Positions 1 to 55,860 of a stretch of 64,000 nt of DNA are shown in pieces. The stretch lies in assembly GCF_052857255.1 (NCBI RefSeq), contig NC_135500.1:105347048-105411047 (forward strand). Reading direction: 5' to 3'. Numbering within the stretch: the stretch's first letter is position 1; every line of letters starts with the position of its first letter. A program made the position numbers and the translations under genes. The notes under the pieces were generated by a model that was given only the letters and a program-made list of their open reading frames with translations, was not told the DNA's origin and made no database searches. The stretch comes from Amblyomma americanum. Its lineage: Eukaryota > Arthropoda > Arachnida > Ixodida > Ixodidae.

Positions 1-1627
1 CGATCGTCCCGATCGGTGGAGAAGAGACGCACGAAATCGTGATGGACTTCAGGGCATGGTTCAACAGTGCGCAGAAAGTGATGAGGTGCTGGCCGCCACG
101 ATAAGAGAGATGGGCGTATGATGTCTGGTCTGTGAAGCTTCGGGGCCGCAGGTCACCAGGAGCCGACTGGCGAAGCCCTTGGAAGCGCCGAATGGCATGG
201 GCAGGGGGGCTGTCGCAGGTGGGCGGCGTCTCGGATCGGTGGGGTCGGATGGCCTGGTCATTGCGCCCGTTAAGTTCCTCGTGTTAGGTGGTCGACCGGG
301 GGGGGGGGGGGGAGAGGCGGGTCGGTACAAGTTTAAAGGCTGGGGATCGGCCGGGTGACGCAGACCAAGAACTCACGGCTGAAGACCACGGCGACGCCGG
401 ACGCCGAAACTCCACGACAAGGATGAGGATGAGACCCCGCACCTCCACTAAATGTTACGTGGCGGCCAGCCGAAGAATGAGGCGCGATGAAAGATGGCAG
501 AGATATGATTTGTTGTTGTTGTTGTTGTTAGCCTATCAAAAGATGGCACATACCCACACTGGGGGATCCGCCAAGAATCGGGTGGATATTCACCTGAACG
601 CAGTTAACAAAAAGGAAAAGCACAACGGCCACTGGCCTAGCACGAGCGCTCCGTACCACGCCACTGCTGGCTTCGTCGTCTTCGTCACAATACCATGAAA
701 CGAAAGCTTACCTTAAAGCGGTTTATAACGCTACCCTTAATCGGCCTGGAGTAGCTCTCTCATGCCTTGTTGCACCATCTTATATATTCGAATTTCAAGA
801 AGGTGCTAGTTTCGTGTAAAAGAAGTGCGTTTTATAAGAGTTTAAAAAAGTGTCACAGCTAAAGGCTAATGGTGTCTACACTACGACACGTCTACCTCGA
901 AATATCGTTCACCCTTTCCGCATGCACCGACCCTTAGGACTTCCGTGTCTTAAGCCTTATTACGTCGTGTTATTGTTAAAGTTGGATCTAAGTGAAAGCG
1001 TTGCGGTAAACGATTGCACTATTCGTTGGTAATGGTAATGATAATAATGGCGCTACTGTTTCTCTCAATGTTTTCTTTTTTAATTCGCAACGGCAGTTCT
1101 CAAAACACCAGTAGAGAAGAGCCATTGTGCAACGCATTGGCAGCGCCATCAACCTGCTCAGTCATAAATAGAAAACGAAGACTTCCTGTCAAAGCGGCTG
1201 TGATTGACTCCGCGATCACTTCATCCTTAAGAACAATACGCATATGCTTATGTAGCCTAGCCGCGCCCAGGAAGGAGGACATACGAAACGAAAATAAGAA
1301 AAGCTGGCTTCACCGCTGAATTGGAACGGTCCAAGGTGTTTCTTGAATACAGATTTATGCTTTCGTAGCTGAGCATCAATTTATGTGCTAGATTCTCGGA
1401 GCGGCTTCTGCACACAGTTCAAATTATAGAGAGAGAAAGCCGCAGGTCTGCTGTACATATACAGCAGGTATGTTTTGTGCTCAATTACAAAGGCACATGC
1501 TGTTTAAACAACCGTTTTTTCTGTGTTTTGTCTTGAACCAAGCTACCCTGAATTAATTTTTTTTTGGCGATACGTAATAATTTGCCTAAAGGTCTTGTTT
1601 TTACAGTACAATACACGTTTATTTCAG
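1..1627. other. Left flank: upstream intron of the receptor gene and GC-rich repeat-like DNA
   Basis: The first 480 bases are GC-rich and include a run of 15 G at 298-312. A short (TTG)n run at 509-530 is followed by a stretch around 530-600 that I suspect is a dispersed tick repeat, though I cannot confirm this. The rest is AT-rich. No MAM-like exon that would precede the exon at 1628 is visible here, so the 5' exons of the receptor gene probably lie left of the window and this is intron. Open frames on both strands in this stretch match nothing I recognise. Confidence 0.4.
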
Positions 1628-43305
<41,678 letters not shown>

Positions 43306-43507
43306 ATTTATTACACGCATTTTGCATAATTTTTGAAGCAATCGAAGTTCACACTGGGATTTTCAAGAAATTTAATTCATTTGTGATACCTATAACATAC
43401 TCCATTATTGTTTGTAAGTATGGAATTCTGAAAGAAATAGATGTCTCATTCTAACGCCCTGGTGGGCATGTATTTCAAAAGAGGGTGAGCTAAATTTTTA
43501 CTATCTG

Positions 43508-43513
43508 AATAAA
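43508..43513 (+). promoter_or_regulatory. Polyadenylation signal AATAAA
   Basis: AATAAA lies about 200 bases after the candidate stop codons, a plausible 3' UTR length for this gene. AATAAA is common in AT-rich DNA, so this is only positional support. Confidence 0.45.
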
Positions 43514-46120
43514 TTCACTGTACAGAAGTGCTCCATCCTCCAAAACTCGAACCACTGCCGAACTGATATCTTTGATATAAAAATAGTACTGCTTAACTTT
43601 TGAAGTGATGTCAGCTTTGCTAGTGGAAGTTCTGAACAGCACTCTGTGCCTAGCGCCGTTAGCTGCAGCCTACTAATCTCTACAAAGTAAAATAATTTCC
43701 AAGCGTGAAGGAAATCGCTCCTGGGAGTGCGAAGGGTAAGATAGCTGGTAATAAATCAATTTTCTGGCGCTAGAATAGTTTGTCTCCGCCTCCTATGGTG
43801 CCGTCAACGTCCAATGCGGCAGAATGAACGCGATACATAATTCAATAATCTGGACAGCCAGGCCAGCTTGTGCATTTGCACACAGAATAGTAAAGGGGAA
43901 AGTCCAGCGTCATCCTGTGCACTTTAGTGTGGTGGCGTCCCTTCCACCGGTGTTATTTTGTGCAGCTCCAGCTGCCATTAATGCCTGCACCTCGTTCATT
44001 TGCTTTAATTAAACTCAAGCAGCGTGGGCGTCTATGTGACGCTACATGGTGCACAGTCAGCAGTGACGTGGCCATAACTGTCGGAAGCCACTAGCACGAG
44101 GACGTGGTCTGAAAGCTTAGTCATTCGCAACAACGTAGTCTGGCTACTGGCGATGGTTTTGGACACGCGTCTCTTCTAACAGATTGTGTTTTTCTGTACT
44201 CCACTGTCATGTATCAAATTTAAACAAAAGAACAGCGATAATTTGTAAAGGGCACAAGATATGCTAACGACGCCGAGTTGATCACGTGCCCTCGCTTATT
44301 CTGCAGGCAGTGACACATGACTGTTTTCTTTTCAGGAATATTCATCTTAATTTACCGTTCATACAATAAGCCATGGCACAAAATAAAGCTCCAAAACTGC
44401 TCAATAAGAGTGTCTGTAGGGCGAGTAATAGAAAATATCTGTCACTCTCCGAATGACGGAAATTGTAGTATCAATGCCTTATAGCCATAGCCTGCTTGAA
44501 TCCATAGGTTAGAACTATGATGATTTAAAAGACAATCCAGGCATTTCGTTCTCTGCTCACACAAAACACCAACAGAGGTAGTGAAATCGAACCTCAGCCC
44601 TTTTCTCTAGCAGTGAAGTCTGCCGATATGACATGGGCATAGGGCATCGATCATTGAAATCGCGACGCGGATTCCAGGTTTGCGTACTTGTTCCCGTTCG
44701 GGCTCACCTAGAAGTTGCGCTTTTGAACCAAAAAAAAATCGAGAATTTTGCTACGGCAGGCTGCACAGTCGATAGCGACGCCGTAAATTCTGCACCAGCG
44801 GCATTAACGGGCAACATTGCTGCTTTAAGAAGGTTTTCAATCTTCGGAGGCATACTTCCGAAGACAGATGAATAGGGCACATAAGGGCGTCACTTTCTGG
44901 CACCGGACAAAATAATTTCTTTAGTTTTTTTCTCCTCCTAGCCATGGCAAATATATGCGCTGGGATATTCGGAGCAAATCTGCAGCGGTCACAGACAAAT
45001 TCCAAGGAATAGCAGTGACCACAGATAGTAACAAAATGATGGGAGGCGCCTCCTTCGTCTTGCGGAGCTGGAAACTGCTCGTAATAGCGGAGTAGGACCT
45101 GCCTACGATCACCGCAGGCGCGTTTGCCACTCGCGCAAGGAGCGCTCCAGCTCTAGTGTTTTCCACTTCCATCTTTTTAGCACATGCATTTCTGTCGCCG
45201 AAAAGGTACATTTTCTTCTGTTTGCTTTTTTCACCCGCAATTTTTTGCGCTCTAGTATGTTTTCTCTTTAATATTGCGTAAGTATTTTTGTCTTGTCTGA
45301 TACAGCACTTATTTCTTGTCAAATTGAATCAATTTTTTAGCCGCGCTCCTATTCTTAAGTACAACGCTTCATTCTGTCTCCTTGCTCAGTAAAGGCGAGA
45401 CTTCCTCAGGCTCGAGCTACCTGCTTTTCGCTTAGCGCGTATATTGTGTACCTGTGCAAACCGTATCATAATAAAACGGCAATTTGCATAACATTATAGC
45501 CACCGTAAAAATATTAACTTGCTTGCACCTGCTCGAAGCCATCATGAATTGGTTTGCGTGGTTTATCCATCCAAACTATTTTTTGTTCTCTTGGTGTTGG
45601 TGGTAGGTCACTCTACATTTTGTTTTATTTCACGGTTGAATTTGCTCCATATTTTTGCTACTAATATCTTCTTTACTCCTTTCGATACCTGGCTTCACTA
45701 ATCGGCTACTTCATATGTTAGCTGGATTTGTGCTTTTTCTACTTCTCCAATTTATTGGCATCCTTGTGTTTTTGCATTTTAACCCGTCCCATCCCCCGTT
45801 ACCCCGTCTTAATACCCTCTTCTTAGGGCGCTTCAATGAATGAATGAATGAATGAATGAATGAGCTCAGATCTGAAACATACCTAGTGATGCACATATGA
45901 ACGGCGGTGTTTTTGTGGAATTGCCTCAGTAGTCGTAAGTAGATTAGTGGTTCAGCAGCCACTTCAAAGAAGATGTGAAATTAAAATTTTGGGTTATGCT
46001 AACCACGTTGCTCTTTTTTTCTCTTGTAAAAAAGAGTGTGCTCGGGATTTTTCATGTAACAGAGCACTTTTGAGAGAAGTTCGGAATCGGAGGCACCTGG
46101 TAGGACTCCGAAGACCTGCT
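43514..46120. other. Intergenic AT-rich stretch
   Basis: No gene is recognisable. Open frames at 44633-44875, 44751-45005 and 44921-45322 have no family motif and overlap on opposite strands. An (AATG)n run lies at 45835-45862. Confidence 0.55.
45835..45862. repeat. (AATG)n microsatellite, 28 bp
   Basis: Seven copies of the AATG tetranucleotide. Such runs often end LINE copies, and the T-rich stretch before it (45520-45834) could be a LINE 3' end, but I cannot show this. Confidence 0.85.
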
Positions 46121-46124
46121 GTAT

Positions 46125-46800
46125 TTGGGGGTTCTCTTACATCAGTATCGCAATAGTGGGCCTCACTGGTATTCGCAACTCTCGCACTTCAGGCGACAAA
46201 CCAAGGTGCCTATGAGTAGGGACCTGTCTGTGTTCTCTGGTGCACAAGTATACAATGTCTTCTTGATTTGGAAGTTCATCTACGTAATGCAAGTTTTTCA
46301 TTGTGCAAGCAAAAAGTAAAGGCGATGCATAGAATTTTCTTTATTTTCGTGCGGTCCTCTCAGTGGGAGCCTATGCGCCGGAACAATTTGTTTCTCCCTC
46401 TGAAGTCTGGTGCAGCTGGCCTTCAGCACTTGTTTTTTCATCAGCTTCTTTCAAGAGTTTTTTCTTTTTAAAACGGACAATATCTTGCTCGTAGCTGTGC
46501 TGAACAGACCATGAAGAGCTCGTTTGCATAGTCTGTTTGCGCCCACTGGCCGTAGATACCAAGGAGCCTTCTGGAGTTTTCTTAAGGCCGTTGGCGACAT
46601 ATTCCACTTCATCACTGTACGTTTTTCAATGGAGTACCTGTACAGACTCTCCAGAAAACTGATGGCTGAGCTTCTGATTGAGACATTCCTTGTATAGATG
46701 TATAGACAGCCTTACCTCGCCTTTCCAAACAACAGTGTTTTTAAGCAGGTGCAACGAATATGTGTTTTTTTAATAGACTTTTCGAGCGATAGCTCCACTC
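46125..46800 (+). mobile_element. LINE ORF2 fragment (APE-type family), plus strand
   Basis: The plus-strand translations include HFRRQTKV and SSQWEPMRRNNLFLPL, which align with SVRRQTQV and RSQWQPMCRDNVFLSV on the minus strand at 47.6-48.3 kb. It is therefore the same LINE family in opposite orientation, covering the region after the RT domain. It is broken by frameshifts. Confidence 0.65.
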
Positions 46801-46849
46801 GATGCACCTACCCCGCTCAACACCTCGTTACCAGTCCGCTGTCTGAAAC

Positions 46850-46955
46850 TGACCTTCAGCTTAGCCAAGGTCAAAGTATGCAACCCGCGGCGGCGCGAAC
46901 AGATCAGCTTCACAGGACGCTGCGCGAAACCACTAGGCTGTCGCCACAGTATTTT
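46850..46955 (-). mobile_element. tRNA-like SINE head, degenerate
   Basis: On the minus strand the text has AGCCTAGTGGTTTCGCGC, AAGCTGATCTGTTCGC and CCGCGGGTTGCATAC, which parallels the head at 31822-31912. It lies between two oppositely oriented LINE pieces. Confidence 0.5.
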
Positions 46956-47039
46956 TTTTTATTCCACGGAAATCAATCCCGATCAGATACCAAATTCTTT
47001 ACATACACATGTACCGTTCCGCAATGCAGACACACATTC

Positions 47040-50000
47040 TATAGCCTTCGTACACTGCACTCCACCTGCACATTAAAATTGCGGGAGACATACACATGCG
47101 CCAATAATCGGCAACCATTCAGGCGACCGGTCCTGCGCGGCATAAGCCCCCCGCACCAAAGCGCACAGTTCACTGAACAGAGATTTAGATGAAGGAGGTG
47201 GTTCTGCGTGTCGATCCATCATGCGGCTCTTGCACAGGCTAAAATGTCCAATCAGCATTAACAGATCGCATGGAATCCTGGATCTTTTCATAACAGGAAA
47301 AAATCTTTATAGTACACGGCGATATCTCAATGTCCTTTTTGACTCTCTATTGAAGTATGTCCCAGAAAAACGCTGCATCACAGCTCAACACAAAGCAATG
47401 GTTGATCGTCTCTTATTGGACTCCAGACGACAGTTCACCGACCATGGCACAAAAGTTATCTTGGCGCTAAGCCAGGCCTTTACGGGTAGAGTCGATGTCT
47501 GGAGCTTAAAAAACATGTCTTTGCAGCTTATTGCAGCTCTGCAATGTACAAGAATTAATAAAAAAAGGTAAAGCTGCCGATACACGGGCGCAGGAAATAA
47601 ATATTCTAACTGCACTTTTTTTCTCTGCCTTCTTGGCAGGTGGAATATTGCAACCAGCAGCGAACAGTTAGGAAATCAAAGGTATCGGCAACCTCCTTCT
47701 GAAAACCCGACAAAGACCGCTCACGGCTATGATCAGCCAAAGCAAACAGATAAGGCAGACGACAATTAAGTCGCCCTCTACGCAGCGCTAGAATAAAGGG
47801 ACGGCTTGCAGCTCTGAAGAAGAAAAGGCGTGAAACCAGCGGGTGGACAAACAAGTGAACAAGGCCAACTCCTGCCGACTCGACAGACAGAAACACATTG
47901 TCTCTGCACATAGGCTGCCATTGAGAGCGCAAAACACAGGTCGTCAATAGCTTGTGCACCGCTTGTATTTTCTTCCTGACACAGTGCATCAGTTTGAATG
48001 CATAGACAAACTTTGCAACTAAGAAGATTTTCCAAACTTGTGCCCGAGCAAAAATTTAGAGCTCCCGACCCATCTACACCTGCGTTTGGCGCCTCACAGA
48101 CAGTATGTGTGACTCCCAATAAGACCGAGTATTCCGGACCACATGAAGGGGAACCCGAAAATACTGTAGGTAATCAGAGCCCCATCTTCTGTCACCAAAA
48201 CGATCGCGTTTCGTAACACGACTAGAATTCTTTAGATTTTTTCCAAATTTAGAGCCTCGCCAGAGACATCTCATAGCTACAGGGCTAAATGCAAATCTTC
48301 AAACATACTCGTTTTATCAGAACATAAAAAAGGGACGTCATCAGAATTCGCTAGAATCCTAATTTTAGACGTATCAGAGACTGATAATATTAAGGCATAA
48401 GGGTTCGAAATACAAAGAACATAACACAGGTAATAATGGGAACCCCTGCCGAACAGACGAGATTTGTGAAACTGGTTTTGGTAAGTTCATCATTTACGAT
48501 CAGACGAGAATTTTGTAGCATTGTGTAATTAACTTAAGCAATGCATCCTTAACGTTTGTACGTTTTAAGACTGCAAACAAAAAATCATGACGCACCTTGT
48601 AAATAGGCTTCGCAAGATCAATCTGAATTAGAGCAACCTGACCGGCCTCATCTTTTACTGACTCCAAAACCGAACGTGCACTACGTATATGAGTTTGGTT
48701 ACTGCGCCCTAGAATGCCACATGCTCTATGTGAGCAAAATAAATCCAGCGCCAGGAGCTGCAAACGGAAAGAAAATATTTTTTTGCAAATATTTTATAGT
48801 CCGCATCACATAATGAAATTCGATGGTACCCATCGACACGCCTCAACCAGCTCTATTCTCTGCTTTTCGGAATGAGTATGGCATGTCCAGCATAAAATTT
48901 GGGAGGTAAAAAGCCAAAATCGTAATCAACTCTGAAAACTTCCAGCGAGAAATGCGCCAAACAAGGCGAGAATGTTCTGTATAATTCGCTACTCAAGCCA
49001 TCCGGGCCAGGAGATTTTTGCCCCTGCAGAGAATAAAACGCCTATTTGACTTCGTCCACGCAGAGAAGACCCTTGGTTATAACTCGCTGCTTTTCGTCGA
49101 AGGAACGCATCATAGAAGCGATTTAAGTCTGACCCGCGAGTCTGGCTACAACCACCTCCAAAGAGACATGCATACTAGTCAAAAAACCGGGAAAATTCCT
49201 AGGATGCAGCTGCAAGTATTTCAATAATACTTAAGCTCTAATAACTCCTTTGCAAGAGCAGCCTACTTTTCTTCACTTATTCCCATTGAGATAGTTGTTC
49301 TTCAAGGAACCTATGCATCCGGCATCTCATTAATCCACCAGACATTTCCGTGTGGTAAACTGTAGCAACTGTGCTTTATTTTTGGTTATGTCATCAACTA
49401 AGTCGCGGATTTTTCCTTTCCAGCTCATGTAGGTCATTTAAGGTACGTCCAAGCTCACGAAGGTGATGACGCTTCAGAAATGTGAATCGTGCTGACGCTT
49501 CGATTGCCCGATGTTTAACTTGCTCTTCGAATAGACCCCACTTCTGAAAGACCGGAAGATCGTCACGGGACGATGTATTTTTAAACAAGAAGTGACAGTA
49601 CGCTGATAAATTTTATCTCCCAGGAGACATTTATTCAGCTTCCAGAACTCCCACCGCGGCTGGAGAATATGGCGGCGGTGTCTTCTCATCCGAGCAGAAA
49701 CAATGCAGTGATCACTGAAGGAAATCGGCCGTACGCAGTAACTATGCACATTAGATAACAGTCCACTAGAAACGTCGATCCTGTCTAGTCAAGCCTTTGA
49801 GGAGGATTGGAAATGAGTGAAATGAACACTATCGCATTTTTGTCGCCCAGTGTAAAAAAAATTGCGTTCACAGAGCAAATTAGTTAAAACAGCAGAACTA
49901 GGGCGATTACGTACAAGTAGCGCTGATGGGTCCTGATCATTGAAAAGACAACTGAAATCACCAAGCAATAAGTTTTTGTTAACCATCCGCAGAACGTTAT

Positions 50001-50480
50001 CGAACGACACAAAGAAAACCTTCCTTTTACATTGATTAACATGCGCATACACACAAATCACTCTTCACTGTTCGCCCGAAATAGCAAGGTTGGAGCATAT
50101 AAGGCGCCCTCACCATCTATGGGAAACAAGAGGTCAGAAATGGCCAATCTGTTGTTGAGGAAAAGCAGACATCCTCCAGACAGGCCATTCGAGTACACGA
50201 CAATAATATTATAGTCGAGAAAAAACGGGTCGAGAGAAAATTCCGTCTCCTCGTCAGAAGATAATTTCGTTTCATGGATGACAGCTAGACTCGCACTGCT
50301 CGTCTGCAAGAGGTGCTTAAGTTGATATTGGCGCCTTCGATTTCGCATACCCCTGAATGAAAACAGCGCATCGGCCGCTGGCCGAGGCCTTGCCCCTTCT
50401 GGATCTGGCACGGCGACTATAAGATTAAGCTGCGTCGTTTCCAAACCGACAATGTTGCCTTCAACACCGTGCTTTGGCAT
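47040..50480 (-). mobile_element. LINE ORF2 relic: APE endonuclease plus reverse transcriptase
   Basis: Reading the minus strand, the order is as follows. The endonuclease start has RGMRNRRRQYQLK and IHETK near 50.35 kb, GDF near 49.96 kb and the catalytic SDH near 49.71 kb. RT motifs follow, including SPGPDGLSSE near 49.0 kb and IQIDLA near 48.6 kb. The C-terminal region ends with DRHAEPPPSSKSLF near 47.2 kb. These are the standard ORF2 parts of an APE-type non-LTR retrotransposon in correct order. Stops and frameshifts occur throughout, so it is inactive. ORF1 is not found upstream on the same strand; instead an ORF1 of this general type starts at the junction on the plus strand. Confidence 0.85.
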
Positions 50481-51415
50481 GCAGACTTCAAGAACCGTCC
50501 GTACCGAGCTCCTGACTTCCGGGATGCCCTTGCTACCGTTATGAACCTTCAGAATGTTGTGCGCATAGGAAAATATTATATGAGCTACGTTTGGTTGGTG
50601 ACATGTGAATCTATTATTTCAAAGCAGCAGCTAGTTGTCACGGCTGGGCTTCGCATGAAGGGCCTTAAATGTATTGCGTCCGATCCCGAAACGTGGAACA
50701 TCAAGGTAAAGCTTGTATGGCTTTTACGCCACATGAAGAACCGCTAGATGGTGAAAACTCTGGAGCCATACGGCTCCGTCCTGTCAGTGGAAAGAGGAAA
50801 GTGGCGGTATCGGGGAATGAACCGTATGGAAACAGCGAATCGTGAGGTATCGCTGAAGCTGAAGGATGGCGTTTCAACTTCTAGTATCACCCATACGCTC
50901 TCTGCATTTGGCATCCAGTCGTTGCTTGCAATTCCCGGCAAGCCTCCTCTGTGCCTTCAGTTCAGCAGGGTTGGTCATCTACGAAGAAACATCGCTTTGA
51001 CCCCTCTGTCGGCAACTGTGTCAGTACGTATGCCGATAAGTTGTGGCAGGGACATTGGTCAAAATAGAAAGATGCACCACTGATCAGATCATGGATATTT
51101 TAGAAGTTGTGGATACCTTTTGTGACGTCAGCAATGAGTTCCAGGTTTCAACCGTCCAAAGTTGGTACTGGCCCATAGAACGTTCTGCAGATGGGGCAGT
51201 GGATGGTGCGTCGTCGAAGTGCAATGCTGTGCCGTTGTCACAGGCAGCCTCCGACATGTGCGTTGAGCTGTTGCCTGAAGTAGGAGCTGTGGGTGACGTG
51301 GCTCTCCCGACCTCATGGGTGGAGGACTTGACTCCACTGGATGCATCAATGGACAACACAACACCGCTGAAGCGTTCCGCACTTGAGGAACCGTGTTACA
51401 TATACGAGTATTAGT
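50466..51415 (+). pseudogene. LINE ORF1 (gag-like) relic
   Basis: Overlapping plus-strand frames carry an ORF1-like protein: a central MSYVWLVTC region, then PGKPPLCLQFSRVGHLRRN, which resembles a decayed CCHC zinc knuckle of LINE ORF1 (Cys positions lost). An acidic C-terminus follows. The reading frame changes near 50745 and 51045. It diverges head to head from the ORF2 relic on the minus strand. Confidence 0.65.
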
Positions 51416-51499
51416 GTGAACAGAGAAAAAGAAAGAAAAATAATATTGCCGAGCTCGCACCGAACCATGTGACAAACTAGGTGAGTCCGAAAGAAGGAA

Positions 51500-52640
51500 G
51501 GACTCGCCGCTCCACTAATGTACCGCGGGTACAAACCGTGTGACCGTGGAAATCGAAAGGTGGCATCTCATGTTGCAGCAATGGGAACAGTGGTATGGAA
51601 AAAAAGGGCGACTATTGCCCTGAACATCGTCAACTCTGAGGTGATTCTCCTTCCTGCCCGGCGGATGGAGCTCAGTGAGGCGACCTGCAGAAATGGAGGC
51701 GATGGAATATTTGAGGTCGCTACTCTCAACGTGTGGCTATCGCCATAGCCGAACACACCTCGTGTTAAACTGCACCACAATTTCGCGCTATCAACTGCAG
51801 AGAGTCATCTTCCATCATCTTTTATCTGCTCCGTCGGACAGCACTGCATGCTCATTGTCTATTTCTGTGTAGAACAAACCCAGGCTTCCGAACACATTAG
51901 AATGTAGTAAACGTCTTCTGTAGTTTAGAAAATTACAAAATTTGCCCCGGCCCACCTCCGCAACGTGAGTTAGGTCGATTTAGACCATAATCGATATTTA
52001 ACCACAGTTCAGCATTTCCGACTCAATGGCGACCTTTAAATTTGGCCCGGGCCATTGCCAAAATGCTATCGCTCGACCTTTGTGTATAAACCTAGTTAAA
52101 CAGTGCCTAACTTTGTTCGATTTCAAACGTCGAACTTACCTGTTAAAACGATGCTTCGTCCTAAGAGGAAGTTGGTGCCATGGTAAATGAACTGCGGCCT
52201 GCGCCAGCAGATAGAGAAAATCGATAATTGCTTTTTATTTTTTCATGATGCCGTGTTTTGGTGGCACATTCTTAACGGACCCTCAAAAGTACATTGAGAT
52301 CACGCCCCATAGTATGAGAATTTTTCATAAAGTAGAAGGTTCTAAGGCTCCAAGTAATCTTTTCGTGCTCATGGGAGTGTTGGATCGCCATGGAGAGCCG
52401 CCACGTTCATCGAAGTCTCTGTACGGGTGTCCTTAAATATGTTCGTCGTGACATGTTGCGCCAAAGATATGTTATTTTCAACTTTCCACCAAGATGACAA
52501 TGTCACTGTGGCGGCTCCGATTTTCTAGACCATCCACTTTTTTGGCTAGCACCTCCTGTCTAGGTACCTTTACTCAATGCTTGCGTGTGTCTCCCAAAAT
52601 TTTGATGTGCGGGCAGAGTTCGCAGAATGCAACCTGGATA
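51500..52640 (+). mobile_element. Same LINE family: endonuclease start and C-terminal end, middle missing
   Basis: Near 51.69-51.75 kb the plus strand encodes GDGIFEVATLNV, the start of an APE endonuclease, followed by a decayed RYQLQR region. From about 52.24 kb it jumps to the C-terminal region, with DRHGEPPRSSKSL at 52.38-52.43 kb and CLRVSPK at 52.58 kb. These match the minus-strand C-terminus at 47.05-47.25 kb. The whole RT is missing. A roughly 130-bp foreign block interrupts it at 52433-52565. Confidence 0.65.
52433..52565 (+). repeat. Dispersed repeat copy without SINE
   Basis: The block starting CCTTAAATATGTTCGTCGTG and ending near ATCCACTTTTTTGGCT matches 54727-54772 plus 55021-55100. 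It lies inside the LINE C-terminal region. It lacks the SINE that interrupts the second copy. Confidence 0.65.
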
Positions 52641-52689
52641 ATTCAGGCTAGCAGCCTGTTAGTGCTGTTTTATTTCCATGCATTAAAAA

Positions 52690-52775
52690 AAGTTCTTCAG
52701 TGGCCCAGGGCCAGCGCGCCCGCCTCATAACCCAAAGGATAGCTGTTCCAGTTCCGGCTTGACCATTCTTGTTTT
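52690..52775 (+). mobile_element. tRNA-Met-like pseudogene or SINE head
   Basis: The segment reads CAGTGGCCCAGGGCCAGCGC, then GCCTCATAACCCAAAGGAT (anticodon loop with CAT), then GTTCCAGTTCCGGC in the T-arm position. It resembles an elongator tRNA-Met with decayed arms. The acceptor stem does not pair, so a functional tRNA is unlikely. Confidence 0.55.
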
Positions 52776-52974
52776 ATGCAACGTGTAATAAAGCATAGCA
52801 AGGTTACAGAGCCGGTGATTTGCGGTCATTTGCCAGTGCTGTTGGAAACAGTATTGTTATATTCGTAAATATACCCTCCCAATTTTTTATCATCAAAGGA
52901 GCATCGCCTCCTCAGTTTGCCAGCGCCATGCGACAGGGCAAACTCGGATGTAGTGTCCGCCTCCGCTGTAAGCA

Positions 52975-54726
<1,752 letters not shown>

Positions 54727-55100
54727 CTTAAATATTTTCGTCGTGATATGTTCCGCCAAGGATGTAATTTTCGGATTTCAGTTTTATGGGGCTTTACCGT
54801 CCCAGTGCGACTCAGGGTATGAGGGGCGCCGTAGAGGAAGGCTCCGGACATTTCGACCACCTGGGGTTCTTTAACGTGCGGTGAGGTTGCACAGCACACG
54901 GGCCTCTAGAATTTCGCCGACATCGAAATTGGACCGCCGCGGCCGGGATCAAACCTGGTCTGTTGGGTCAGCAGCTGAGCGCCAATTCAACTGAGCCACG
55001 GCGGCGGCGCATGTAATTTTCATAATCATCTACCTTTACACCAAAGACCAGTGTTTTATTGCGGCGGCTCCGAGTTTCTAGGTAATCCAGTTTTTTTTGC
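54727..55100 (+). repeat. Dispersed repeat copy interrupted by a SINE
   Basis: The left part (54727-54772) and the right part (55021-55100) align with the uninterrupted block at 52433-52565, including TTCGTCGTGATATG and GGCGGCTCCGAGTTTCTAG. Confidence 0.65.
54773..55010 (-). mobile_element. tRNA-derived SINE with 11-bp target-site duplication
   Basis: The minus strand begins with the head (CCGCCGCCGTGGCTCAG, then a B box close to GGTTTGATCCC) and continues through AATTTCGATGTCGGCG and the body. ATGTAATTTTC flanks it at 54762-54772 and 55011-55021. It is complete at the head, with a somewhat shortened 3' end. Confidence 0.92.
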
Positions 55101-55399
55101 TATGTGTGACATTTCTTCTTTAGGACGGTAATTGCTGCTTCACACTTTTCTATATTCTCCTGGTAGTCTTTTATTGATGGTAGAGTTTTAGTTATCAATA
55201 CGTGTCAGCCTGGCTTGCACATCTTGTTATGTAGTCAGAATGGCAGCTTGAGAGGCCTGAATTCCAATAACTACTGTGAGAACTTCGTCGATCTTAGGCC
55301 CTGGATACTCTGGACATCTCCACTAAGTTTTAATAGCAAATTCATAACATGAAATTACTGACAGCAATTGCGGTAAAAACAACCCGAGCTCGGCAGCAC

Positions 55400-55860
55400 C
55401 GCTGACCTAACACAGCTTGCTCTTGGAAGATGATTTGGAAGATGACCATTTGGCACCAAACGATATCAAGACGAATACATTGCTGATCACTGCGCCACGA
55501 ATGGTGCCGCCAAGGCCACTGAACTGGGCGCCCTGTTGGGTCAACTTTTTTTGTGGCCCGCACTTTTCGCTGCCGTCACCGGTGCACCAAAACGACGCTG
55601 TACCTCTCATGATGCAACATGCGATGGATTAGACAGAATGACTTTGTGCGGAATAACGACAGCATTGAGTACGTGCAGGCATAGTGTTTACGACTTCATC
55701 GAAGAAAATGACCGGTAAGCATTGGAGGGACGTCGCCGACGCGTCCTTGAACTTTGCAGGAGCACCTGTATGACGACGAACACATGCTTGATCATTGAGC
55801 CTGCGATTGTGCCGCCGAGCCCAGTTAGTGGCTATAAGTGCGCGGGCATAATTCACCAAA
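55400..55860. repeat. Two diverged copies of a local repeat, about 320 bp apart
   Basis: ATTGCTGATCACTGCGCCAC with GGTGCCGCC at about 55480-55515 is echoed by CTTGATCATTGAGCC with TGTGCCGCC at about 55785-55820. On the minus strand both encode GLGGTI followed by a similar hydrophobic stretch. I do not recognise the family. Confidence 0.45.

Noticed and set aside
61..698. Open frames across the GC-rich left edge
   Set aside because: Low-complexity composition, overlap on opposite strands and no domain. They are probably repeat sequence.
46698..47192. 164-codon plus-strand open frame
   Set aside because: Its first part is LINE C-terminal sequence; the rest reads through a reverse-strand tRNA-like head and antisense LINE sequence.
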